In this document: one piece after another, positions 18,688 to 25,896 of the stretch
Layout of the letters: each line of letters starts with the position of its first letter
Position numbering within the stretch: the first letter of the stretch is position 1
DNA from: Rhizobacter sp.
GTDB lineage: Bacteria > Pseudomonadota > Gammaproteobacteria > Burkholderiales > Burkholderiaceae_C
Assembly: GCA_025350965.1 (NCBI GenBank)
Contig: JANXWV010000104.1
Span: forward strand, 1 to 64,000
Direction of reading: 5' to 3'
Length of the DNA stretch: 64,000 nucleotides
Notes under the pieces: model-generated
What the model was told of the DNA's origin: nothing
Seen by the model: only the letters and a program-made list of their open reading frames with translations
Databases searched by the model: none
Program-made: the position numbers and the translations under genes

Positions 18688-19292
18688 TGGCCACCACTCA
18701 CGCGCCGCAAGACACCGCTCAGGGCATCGGGCAGCCCGCTTCAGCCGAGCCGCAGATCGAGACCCCCATCGAGGCCACGCCGACACCCTTGCAGCGCCTG
18801 GCGCGCTCACGCGAGCGGCTGCGGAAAGTACTCGCACCGCCGCCGCGCCCTGCCGCCGACACCACGGCCGGCGGCAGCGGCAAGTCATGGGAGCAGCGCC
18901 TGCGCGAAGTCCCCGGTATGGCCACGGTGATCGATGTCGTGAAGGTCTGGTGGCAGCAGCACCCGTTGCACGCCGTCAGCATCGTGGCCGGTGAGGTGGG
19001 GCGCACCACGTTGCGCCCGATCGCCCGCCGCCATCCGGTGGCCCTGGTCGGTGTCGCCATGCTCGCGGGTGCCGTGCTGGCTTGGGCGAGGCCCTGGCGC
19101 TGGGCTCTGCGCTCGGCCCTGTTCGCCGGGTTGGCACCCCAGGTTGCGTCCAGGGTCGTCGCGAGCTTGCCGATCGAGTCGTGGTTGACGCTGCTCGCGA
19201 CGCTGTTCACCCGCACGCGGGCCGACAACCAGAGTGCAGAAGCCGGTCCGGCTGCCGAATCCACCGCCGGCACGGCTGCCGCAAAGCCCTGA
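18687..19292 (+). CDS. Membrane-associated hypothetical protein coupled to holin-like gene
   Basis: A 201-residue protein, family not recognised. The first 90 residues are polar and Pro/Arg rich. A hydrophobic region near 115-150 (HPVALVGVAMLAGAVLAWAR) gives one or two membrane segments, and the C-terminus is a low-complexity Ala/Glu tail. The YqjD-YqjE-YqjK arrangement of enterobacteria has a third small gene in this place, but I see no clear similarity. Translation is coupled to the previous gene through a TGATG overlap. Confidence 0.7.
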   Translation: MATTHAPQDTAQGIGQPASAEPQIETPIEATPTPLQRLARSRERLRKVLAPPPRPAADTTAGGSGKSWEQRLREVPGMATVIDVVKVWWQQHPLHAVSIVAGEVGRTTLRPIARRHPVALVGVAMLAGAVLAWARPWRWALRSALFAGLAPQVASRVVASLPIESWLTLLATLFTRTRADNQSAEAGPAAESTAGTAAAKP

Positions 19293-19325
19293 GCAACGCG
19301 CGGCCGCACGCCGGTTTGCGGCGCC

Positions 19326-19355
19326 GTCCTACAGGCGCAGGCGCGGCGCTCCGAT
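19326..19355 (+). promoter_or_regulatory. Putative stress promoter, GTCCTAC-N18-CCGAT
   Basis: GTCCTAC at 19326-19332 and CCGAT at 19351-19355, separated by exactly 18 bases, facing the ferritin-like gene whose ATG is 89 bases after the second box. A clear match to the shared motif. Confidence 0.55.
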
Positions 19356-19443
19356 GGTGTGCCAGGAGGCCGCTTCCTAAAGTCGTGCCATCGACAACCC
19401 GTGCACCGAAACACCCGTCTGGGCGGTGCCCACAGGAGCTCTC

Positions 19444-20016
19444 ATGGCCGACAAGATGGAATCGAACAAGGTGACCCCGCTGCCCCGCGCAGACAGTTCC
19501 AAGCTGAAGCTCGACGAAGCAGCGCTGACCGCAGCGAAGGGCTCGCTCGACCAAGGCGCGGTCACGCCGAGCTACGGCCCGTGGCGGGAAGACATCATCG
19601 CGTTGCTCAACGGTGCGCTCGCGACCGAGCTGGTCTGCGTGCTGCGCTACAAGCGCCACCACTTCACGGCCAAGGGCCTGGCATCGCCGAAGATCGCCGA
19701 AGAGTTCATGGTCCACGCGCAGGAAGAAACGGCCCACGCCGACTTGCTGGCCGAGCGCATCGTGCAACTGGGTGGCGAGCCTGATTTTTCGCCCGATACG
19801 CTGCTGACCCGCAGCCACGCCGACTACAACGATTCGAGTGAACTGAAGGCGATGATCCGCGCCAACCTGATCGCCGAACGCGTGGCCATCGAAGCCTACA
19901 GCCAGATGATCGCCTTGATCGGCGACAAGGACTCCACCACGCGCCGGATGCTTGAACACATCCTGAGCCAGGAGCAGGAACACGCCGAAGAACTGAGCGA
20001 CTGGATGACGGCCTGA
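19444..20016 (+). CDS. Ferritin-like / bacterioferritin-type protein
   Basis: A 190-residue four-helix ferritin-like protein. The di-iron ligands expected of the fold are visible: Glu in GALATELVCVLRYKRH, ExxH in HAQEETAHADLLAER, Glu in NLIAERVAIEAYSQ, and ExxH in LSQEQEHAEELSDW. The first 40 residues are an extra polar N-terminal extension compared with bacterioferritin. Likely role is iron storage or detoxification with peroxide. AGGAG sits seven bases before the ATG. It carries its own GTCCTAC/CCGAT signal, fitting a stress-induced gene. Confidence 0.87.
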   Translation: MADKMESNKVTPLPRADSSKLKLDEAALTAAKGSLDQGAVTPSYGPWREDIIALLNGALATELVCVLRYKRHHFTAKGLASPKIAEEFMVHAQEETAHADLLAERIVQLGGEPDFSPDTLLTRSHADYNDSSELKAMIRANLIAERVAIEAYSQMIALIGDKDSTTRRMLEHILSQEQEHAEELSDWMTA

Positions 20017-20081
20017 GTCGCCGCCAGGCACGCACCCATTCACCCGCAGAAGACAACTTTCAAACCCCAAGGAGAACCACC

Positions 20082-20396
20082 ATGTCGAACCGCAACTACA
20101 TCGCCGCCACCCTCACCATGATCGTCATTGCCACAGCGTCGGGTTGTGCCGTGACGCGCGGCCAGGAATCCGTTGGCGCGTATGTCGACGACGCCGCCAT
20201 CACCACGTCGCTCAAGGCGCGCTTTGTCGACAACGCAGACGTTGACGCCAGCAGCATCAAGGTGGAAACGCTCAACGGCACCGTGATGCTGTCGGGCTTC
20301 GCAAAGAATTCGACCGAGAAGACGACTGCCGAGCAGATCGCCATGAAGGTCAAGGGCGTGAAGAACGTCAAGAACGAGATCGCCATCCGCCCTTGA
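20082..20396 (+). CDS. BON-domain lipoprotein (OsmY-like)
   Basis: A 104-residue lipoprotein. The signal peptide ends in a lipobox (TASGC), so the mature protein should be lipidated and periplasmic. The remainder is one BON domain (AAITTSLKARFVDNADVDAS, VETLNGTVMLSGFAKN, VKNVKNEIAI), a fold that binds phospholipid membranes in OsmY and DolP. AAGGAG stands about nine bases before the ATG. It lies 65 bases after the ferritin gene, probably in one transcript with it and csbD. Confidence 0.92.
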   Translation: MSNRNYIAATLTMIVIATASGCAVTRGQESVGAYVDDAAITTSLKARFVDNADVDASSIKVETLNGTVMLSGFAKNSTEKTTAEQIAMKVKGVKNVKNEIAIRP

Positions 20397-20429
20397 GCGG
20401 GTGGGCCAACTTCCTGCAAGGAGACAACC

Positions 20430-20663
20430 ATGAACTGGGACCGAATCGAAGGCAACTGGAAGCAGTTGACGGGCAAGGCCAAGGAACAATGGGGCAAGCT
20501 GACCGACGATGACATCGACGTCATCGCTGGCAAGCGCGACCAGCTCGCCGGCAAGATCCAGGAACGCTACGGCGTGGCCAAGGACGAGGCCGACAAGCAG
20601 ATCACCAAATGGGAAAACGCAGCCGACGATTCCTGGCTCAAGGCGCACCCACACCGCGACTGA
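20430..20663 (+). CDS. CsbD family stress protein
   Basis: A 77-residue hydrophilic protein with the CsbD signature (MNWDRIEGNWKQLTGKAKEQ, WGKLTDDDIDVIAGKRDQL). CsbD proteins are small, abundant general-stress proteins of unknown mechanism; in Bacillus the prototype is under sigma-B control. AAGGAG precedes the ATG closely. It is the last gene of the stress run and is followed by a strong intrinsic terminator. Confidence 0.95.
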   Translation: MNWDRIEGNWKQLTGKAKEQWGKLTDDDIDVIAGKRDQLAGKIQERYGVAKDEADKQITKWENAADDSWLKAHPHRD

Positions 20664-20714
20664 TTGAACCGGCAGGTCGCTTGCGAACAACGCTTGCGGC
20701 CTTGCCAGTTCGAG

Positions 20715-20749
20715 CGCCCCGCTGTCTGAACAGGACAGCGGGGCGTTTT
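20715..20749 (+). terminator. Intrinsic terminator after csbD gene
   Basis: A perfect 12-base inverted repeat (CGCCCCGCTGTC at 20715-20726, GACAGCGGGGCG at 20734-20745) with a 7-base loop is followed directly by TTTT. It should end the ferritin-BON-CsbD transcript. Confidence 0.92.
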
Positions 20750-20786
20750 GACGATGACCTGCCTCAGGGTCCCACACCAACGCATC

Positions 20787-21986
20787 ATGAATGCCGCCAC
20801 AACCCAAGAACACGACGCCACGCCGACTTCGCTGACCGCGCCGCAGATGCCGACCTCGGGCGCGGCATTGCGCCTGCTGGCCGGCCTGGCCGTGGTCGTG
20901 GCCATGTGGTGGGGCCGGAGCTTCCTGATACCGGTGACGGCCGGCCTGATCCTCGCAGTGCTGGTGGCGCCGCTGACCGGGTTCCTCACGCACGTGGTGC
21001 GCAGCCGGGCGGCTGCGGCGGTGCTGACCATGCTGCTGGTGGTTGCGCTTTTGGGGCTCGGCGCAGCGGGCTTCGGTACGCAGTTGGCGCGCGTCGCCGA
21101 CCGTGCGCCGGACATGATCAGCCTCGTCGCGCAACAGCTCTCACAAACCGAGCCTGGTGCTGATTCGGTCCTGACCCGCGCCCGCCAGGCCTTCGGCGAA
21201 CTCGACCGCGCCGCCGAGCGAATCAGCGGCATGCGTCGTGCCGCACCGCCGCCCGGGCGGCGCGCTGCGGCCGCCGCAGCTGCAGCCGCCAGCGCGGCGC
21301 CCACGCCCGCTCCGGTCGACACGGCTCAGAGCGCCACCGTGGCGCTGCGAGAAACCGCCGTCAGCAGTTCGGGTGCTCTGCTCCACTTCCTGGGCGATCT
21401 GACACTTGTGATCTTCGTCGCCTTCTTCGCACTCGCCGGCAGCGCACCGCTCGCGGTGCGTTTCCTCGACCTGTGGGGCAACGACCCGCCACGCCGCGAG
21501 CGTGCCGCAAGTGCACTGCACGAAGGTGCACGGCAGATCCACCTCTACGGCGGGGTGCTTCTCGTGACCAACACGATCATGGGCCTGTTGATCTGGGGCG
21601 CATTCTCGGCGGCTGGTCTGCCCGACGCCGCCGGTTGGGGCGTGGCCGCCGGTGTGCTGCACGTGGTGCCTTACCTGGGCATGGCGCTGCTGACAGCATT
21701 GGGCACGGCCGAAACCTACCTGGCCCACGGCAGCGTGGTCACGGCCCTCGGGATGGCCGGGTTCATCGTGATGCTGTCAACGGTCGTGGGCACCGTGGTG
21801 ACTGCCATTCTTCAAGGGCACGCCGCGCGCATGAACCCCGCAGCAGTGTTCATCGGCGTGGTGTTCTGGGGTGTGTTGTGGGGCGTCTGGGGGCTGTTGC
21901 TCGGGCCGGCGCTGGTGGTGCTGACCAAGGTGGTGGCCGAGCACACCAGCGTGGGCCGGCGCTTCGGTGGGTTGATGTCAGCCTGA
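20787..21986 (+). CDS. AI-2E family transporter
   Basis: A 399-residue polytopic inner-membrane protein of the AI-2E transporter family (YdiK/PerM/TqsA-like). Hydrophobic segments open the protein (LLAGLAVVVAMWWGRSFLIP, LTMLLVVALLGLGAAGFG) and fill the C-terminal half (GVAAGVLHVVPYLGMALLTA). The central soluble part holds an unusual poly-Ala/Pro insert near residues 150-175. Substrate unknown; family members export signals or exchange ions. The start is uncertain: ATGs at 20754 and 20787 both fit, and neither has a strong ribosome site. Its stop overlaps the next start (TGATG). Confidence 0.88.
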   Translation: MNAATTQEHDATPTSLTAPQMPTSGAALRLLAGLAVVVAMWWGRSFLIPVTAGLILAVLVAPLTGFLTHVVRSRAAAAVLTMLLVVALLGLGAAGFGTQLARVADRAPDMISLVAQQLSQTEPGADSVLTRARQAFGELDRAAERISGMRRAAPPPGRRAAAAAAAAASAAPTPAPVDTAQSATVALRETAVSSSGALLHFLGDLTLVIFVAFFALAGSAPLAVRFLDLWGNDPPRRERAASALHEGARQIHLYGGVLLVTNTIMGLLIWGAFSAAGLPDAAGWGVAAGVLHVVPYLGMALLTALGTAETYLAHGSVVTALGMAGFIVMLSTVVGTVVTAILQGHAARMNPAAVFIGVVFWGVLWGVWGLLLGPALVVLTKVVAEHTSVGRRFGGLMSA

Positions 21987-22873
21987 TGTTCGAAGCCGCC
22001 CGGCGCGCGCCGCGCTGGCTTTGGGCCGGCCTGATGCGCTACCTCGACGCCGGCGGCATGCAGAAGGGCGCCGCCGTGGCCTTCTACGCTGCGTTCTCGA
22101 TCGCGCCGCTGCTCGTCATGATCGCCGGCGTCATGGTCTGGTTGATGGGCAACGACGCCGCCCAAGCGGCACTGCTCGACGCGCTGAACCGCCTGATCGG
22201 CCCGCGCGAGACCGGCACGCTGGCCGAGTTGCTGGCGCTGCGCGGCAAGGCCGTCGGCAACCCGGACCAGGCCGTCGTGGGCTCGTGGATTGCGCTCGGC
22301 ACCACGCTCGTGGGCGCCACCGGCGTGTTCATCGAACTGCGCGGGGCCTTGCAGGCCATGCTCGGCGAACAGGACGGCGCATTCAGCTGGTGGCAGCTCG
22401 TGCGTGTGCGGCTGCTGGCCATTGGCGTGGTGCTGGGTTGCGGCTTCCTGTTGTCGGTGGCGATGCTGACGCAGGCGCTCTCGCTCGTGGCCCTGCGCTG
22501 GCTCACGACACAGTGGCCGGTCCTGGCGCCGCTGATGCTCGTGGCCGAGTCAGCCTGGTCGTGGCTGGTGATCAGCTTGCTGTTCGCGCTGATGTACCGC
22601 GGCCTGCCCACCACGAAACTGCCCATGCGCCACGCGCTCGCCGGCGCGGCTGTGGCGGGCGCGCTCTTCATGGTGGGGCGATACGGCATCAGCCTGTATG
22701 TCGCCACCACCGCCAGCCAGTCGGCCCTGGGCGCGGCCAGCTCGTTCGCAGCACTGCTGGTGTGGGTCTACTGGTCGAGCCAAATCTTCCTGCTCGGTGC
22801 GGCGCTTGCGGTGGAGATCGGGCAGCGCGACGTGTTGGTGCCACGCGCGCCAGGCGACGCTCAGGCGCCGTGA
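21986..22873 (+). CDS. YihY/BrkB family inner-membrane protein
   Basis: A 295-residue membrane protein of the YihY/virulence factor BrkB family with six hydrophobic segments. The typical opening is present (GGMQKGAAVAFYAAFSIAPL), as is the late signature (SFAALLVWVYWSSQIFLLGA). Once annotated as ribonuclease BN, members are now treated as membrane proteins of unclear function. The ATG shares a base with the AI-2E gene stop, so the two are co-translated. It converges on the Crp/Fnr gene, 10 bases apart. Confidence 0.92.
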   Translation: MFEAARRAPRWLWAGLMRYLDAGGMQKGAAVAFYAAFSIAPLLVMIAGVMVWLMGNDAAQAALLDALNRLIGPRETGTLAELLALRGKAVGNPDQAVVGSWIALGTTLVGATGVFIELRGALQAMLGEQDGAFSWWQLVRVRLLAIGVVLGCGFLLSVAMLTQALSLVALRWLTTQWPVLAPLMLVAESAWSWLVISLLFALMYRGLPTTKLPMRHALAGAAVAGALFMVGRYGISLYVATTASQSALGAASSFAALLVWVYWSSQIFLLGAALAVEIGQRDVLVPRAPGDAQAP

Positions 22874-22883
22874 AGCCGCCGCT

Positions 22884-23621
22884 TCAGATCAACGGCCGAG
22901 GCGCCGGCTTGCCATCGCCGTACAGGTCGGCCAGCCGGGCCAGCGCCTTGATGTCGAGCAGGTAGAGCCGCCCGCCTTCGATGCGGTGCAGGCCGCGCGC
23001 TTCGAGCTTGCGCAGCGTCTTGTTGGCGTGCACCCGCGACAGGCCCAGGCCGTCGGCAATGTGCTGCTGCGTCAGCGGGAACGCCACGCCCTGCGCACCG
23101 CCTTCGGGCAACATGGCGGCGGCGCGCTTGAACAGCAGGATCAGCAGCGTCGCGATGCGTTCTTCGGCGCTGCGCCGGCCGACCGACAGCAAGGTGTCGT
23201 CGACCAGCGACTCTTCGTGCGCAGTGAGCCAGGTGATGTCGAAGCCCAGCCTGGGCTCGGAGCGGTGCAGTTGCCACAGCGCGTCGCGCTTGAAGACGCA
23301 CAGCACGGTGTCGGTCAAGGCCTGCACCCCGTGAGCGGCCGAGTCACCCATCTTCTGCTGCACGCCGATGAAGTCGCCAGGCAGCAGGAAATTGAGGATC
23401 TGCCGGCGGCCGTCGCTGAGCGTCTTGTAGCGAAAGGCCCAGCCGCTGAGCAAGGTGTACAGCGGCGCGTCGGCCTGGCCTTCCCGGATGATGTCTTGCT
23501 CGGGAGGCACGGCGATCTCGTCGCGCTTGATCGCCTGAATGAACCCGAGTTCAGACTCGGTGTGGCTCGTGAAGAGCGGCAACGCGCGCAGTGGGCAGCT
23601 CTTGCAACTGGTGCTGTTCAT
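22884..23621 (-). CDS. Crp/Fnr family transcription regulator
   Basis: A 245-residue regulator: an N-terminal cyclic-nucleotide-type beta barrel (QILNFLLPGDFIGVQQKM), a dimerisation helix, and a winged HTH near residues 180-225 (LTQQHIADGLGLSRVHANKT). The N-terminus has a CKSC pair (Cys6, Cys9) and a further Cys at 108, but not the complete four-Cys set of Fnr. An oxygen-sensing [4Fe-4S] cluster is therefore doubtful. The start gives MNSTSCKSCPLR; the longer frame adds 20 unlikely residues. Divergent from the BLUF gene with a 130-base spacer. Confidence 0.9.
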   Translation of the reverse strand: MNSTSCKSCPLRALPLFTSHTESELGFIQAIKRDEIAVPPEQDIIREGQADAPLYTLLSGWAFRYKTLSDGRRQILNFLLPGDFIGVQQKMGDSAAHGVQALTDTVLCVFKRDALWQLHRSEPRLGFDITWLTAHEESLVDDTLLSVGRRSAEERIATLLILLFKRAAAMLPEGGAQGVAFPLTQQHIADGLGLSRVHANKTLRKLEARGLHRIEGGRLYLLDIKALARLADLYGDGKPAPRPLI

Positions 23622-23751
23622 GGGCGGTTTGCCTCGCCGAGATGTGGGCAACCCAGGGCGACGGCCTGTGTCATGCGACACACGCGGGTGGGCGCTCGCC
23701 CACTACATTCTGCGGCGTCTTCCACCCTGCACGACTGCCCGGTTCGCCTGA

Positions 23752-24150
23752 ATGGTTCATACCCTGCCCGATCCTGAGTTCGTCTGTCTCTATGTTAGCC
23801 AGCTGACGCCTGGCACCGACTTCGTCGAGGTGCAGCGCATCATTCAGGAGGCTCGGCAGCGCCACACCAGCCTGGGTCTCCGGGGTGCGCTTGTTTTCGA
23901 TGGGGAGCGGTTCGCCCAGCTCATCGTCGGGCGGCAGGAGTTGCTCGATACGGCCTGCACGTTCATCGAGAACGATGCACGCAGCACCGGGTTGCGCCTT
24001 CTGCACCGGGGCACCGACATTCCCAAGCTGGTGCCGCGCTGGACCAGCGGCTACTGTGGCCACCTCGACCTGGACTTGGTCGTGAACGCAGGTGGCGGCG
24101 CGGCAGTTCAAGCCTTCCTGCGCCTGCTTGAAGGCGCAGTGATGGACTGA
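23752..24150 (+). CDS. BLUF-domain protein with altered flavin pocket
   Basis: A 132-residue stand-alone BLUF (blue-light sensor using FAD) domain. Aligning by spacing to AppA, the photoactive Tyr is Y14, the Gln is Q56 (RFAQLIVG) and the Trp is W97, all at the spacing of Y21, Q63 and W104. The flavin-contacting Asn (N45 in AppA) is His38 (ARQRHTSLG) and the Met after the Trp (M106) is Ser99. It may bind flavin differently or have lost photochemistry. No output domain is fused. It lies divergently beside a Crp/Fnr regulator and upstream of a CHASE3 kinase. Confidence 0.82.
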   Translation: MVHTLPDPEFVCLYVSQLTPGTDFVEVQRIIQEARQRHTSLGLRGALVFDGERFAQLIVGRQELLDTACTFIENDARSTGLRLLHRGTDIPKLVPRWTSGYCGHLDLDLVVNAGGGAAVQAFLRLLEGAVMD

Positions 24151-24194
24151 GAGAAACTGCGCGGAGGTACTTTCGAATTTGTTCAGCGCGCGTC

Positions 24195-24359
24195 TCAAAA
24201 CTCCGAGCGCCACATCACCGCCACGCCGCTGCGGCGTGGTTTGAGCAGCAAGGTGGAGCCACCCGACAACTGCATCTTCAGCACGTTGTTGAACCCCAGC
24301 CGTTTCTCGGCCGACGTGGATTGCAATTGATCGACGTCAAGGTGCGAATGATGTCCATG
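24195..24359 (-). pseudogene. Possible frameshifted small gene
   Basis: A strong AGGAGG lies five bases before an ATG at 24359, but that frame stops after 26 codons (MDIIRTLTSI...). The adjacent frame carries a better-looking protein end (TSAEKRLGFNNVLKMQLSGG ... GVAVMWRSEF) down to the TGA at 24195, with no start codon behind the ribosome site. A one-base shift near codons 10-13 would join the two into about 54 residues. A GTCCTAC/CCGAC signal facing it lies about 110 bases upstream, which argues that a real gene was or is expressed here. It could be a true frameshift, a sequence error, or chance. Confidence 0.4.
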
Positions 24360-24465
24360 CGGTCCTCCTTTCGCTTCATCCTCTTCCGGCGCAAGCCTGT
24401 AAAGTCGTGCTGCTACGTTATCGGCCGACGGCTTGGCGGGTGATGGTGCAATGGCGGTGGAGCCT

Positions 24466-24495
24466 GTCGGTACCTGGCAATTTCGCACGTAGGAC
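24466..24495 (-). promoter_or_regulatory. Putative stress promoter, GTCCTAC-N18-CCGAC
   Basis: On the minus strand GTCCTAC (24495-24489) is followed after 18 bases by CCGAC (24470-24466). It points away from the kinase gene and toward the small frameshifted gene at 24359. The 405-base stretch 24151-24555 otherwise contains nothing I can support. Confidence 0.5.
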
Positions 24496-24555
24496 AAATG
24501 CGGTGATGCTCAAGCCCCGTTGCGCAACCGGGGTGTCGTCAATGAAGGTTTTGCC

Positions 24556-25896
24556 ATGCTCGAGGAACACGTCGAACGCGTGCTGCGAAGGCGCTTTGCC
24601 TATCCGCTGTTGTTGTCGGCGGCCATCGTCATCCTGATCGTCAACGAAGCCACCTACCGGCACTCGATCACGACGCTCGGCCAAGGCATTGCGTTGACCG
24701 ACGCGCGCATTTCGGCCGCACGGGGCTTGCAGCTCATCACCGACGCCGAGTCGGCGCAGCGCGCGTACATCCTGACGGGGCAGGAGAGCTACCTGACGAA
24801 CTACCAGGCGGCACTGACCGAACTGCCGGGCGTGATGGCGCCCACCTTGCGCTTCGTCGCCGGCGAGAGCAGCGAAGCCCAACTGGGCGACCGCGGGCTG
24901 AGCCGCCTCATCGACGGCCGCCTCAGCGAACTGCTCACCACCATTGCACTGTTTCGCCAGGGCAAGCGCGACGAGGCCCGCGCGGCTGTCGAAACCGAAG
25001 TGGGCCGCAACAGCATGGAGCGCCTGCGCCGCGCCTTCGCCGAAGCACTGACACGCGGTGCCGCCGTGCAGCAACAGGCCCGGGTATCGCTGTATGACGC
25101 GTTGGGCCTGAACCGCTGGGTGGTCATGGTGCTGACGCTCGCGGGTGCGGGCGCTGCCTACGTGTTCGTGCACCAGCTGCGCGCCAACGACGACGACCGC
25201 GAGCGCCGCAAGCTGGGGCTGGAAGCCGAGGTTCAGACCCGTACCGATGAGCTGCGCCAGCTCGCGGGTCACCTGGAAACCGCACGCGAAGACGAGCGCG
25301 CCCACGTCGCGCGCGAACTGCACGACGAGCTGGGCGCCCTGCTCACCGCGGTCAAGCTCGACCTGATGCGGCTGCGCCGCGTCGCCGACCTGCCCTCGCC
25401 TGCGCTCGAGCGCGTAGCGTCGGTCGAGCGCCGCGTGGACGAGGGCATTGCGCTGAAGCGCCGCATCATCGAAGACCTGCGCCCGAGCGCGCTGGACCAG
25501 CTCGGCCTGAGCGACAGCCTGACCCTGCTGTGCAACGACGCTGCCGCAGGGCTGGGCGTGCCAGTGGCAACCGACATCGAGCCACTCAAGCTCGGGCACG
25601 ACGTGGAGCTGACGATCTTTCGGCTGGTTCAGGAGTCGCTCACCAACGTGCGCAAATACGCCGAGGCCAGCCAGGTCACGGTCACCCTGCGTCGGCGCGG
25701 CAGCGAGCCGCAGGCGCCAGTCATGGTGGCGGTGCAGGACGACGGCGTCGGCTTCGACCCCGCAGTCAAGGGCGTCGGCCGCCACGGCCTGGCAGGCATG
25801 CGCTACCGGGTCGAATCACATGGCGGGCAGATGACTGTGACCAGCACGCCGGGCCAGGGAACGCGCGTTCAGGCCGAGTTGCCGTCAAGCGCCTGA
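24556..25896 (+). CDS. CHASE3-domain sensor histidine kinase (second paralogue)
   Basis: A 446-residue kinase with the same plan as the one at 15288-16646: N-terminal helix (PLLLSAAIVILIVNEATY), CHASE3 domain (DAESAQRAYILTGQESYL), second helix near residue 190 (VVMVLTLAGAGAAYVFVHQL), HisKA_3 with phospho-His in ARELHDELGALLTAVKL, and HATPase_c (VQDDGVGFDP, GLAGMRYRVES, PGQGTRVQAELP). No response regulator gene is adjacent; it may share the LuxR-type regulator of its paralogue. It overlaps the convergent PAS gene by 12 bases. Confidence 0.92.
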   Translation: MLEEHVERVLRRRFAYPLLLSAAIVILIVNEATYRHSITTLGQGIALTDARISAARGLQLITDAESAQRAYILTGQESYLTNYQAALTELPGVMAPTLRFVAGESSEAQLGDRGLSRLIDGRLSELLTTIALFRQGKRDEARAAVETEVGRNSMERLRRAFAEALTRGAAVQQQARVSLYDALGLNRWVVMVLTLAGAGAAYVFVHQLRANDDDRERRKLGLEAEVQTRTDELRQLAGHLETAREDERAHVARELHDELGALLTAVKLDLMRLRRVADLPSPALERVASVERRVDEGIALKRRIIEDLRPSALDQLGLSDSLTLLCNDAAAGLGVPVATDIEPLKLGHDVELTIFRLVQESLTNVRKYAEASQVTVTLRRRGSEPQAPVMVAVQDDGVGFDPAVKGVGRHGLAGMRYRVESHGGQMTVTSTPGQGTRVQAELPSSA

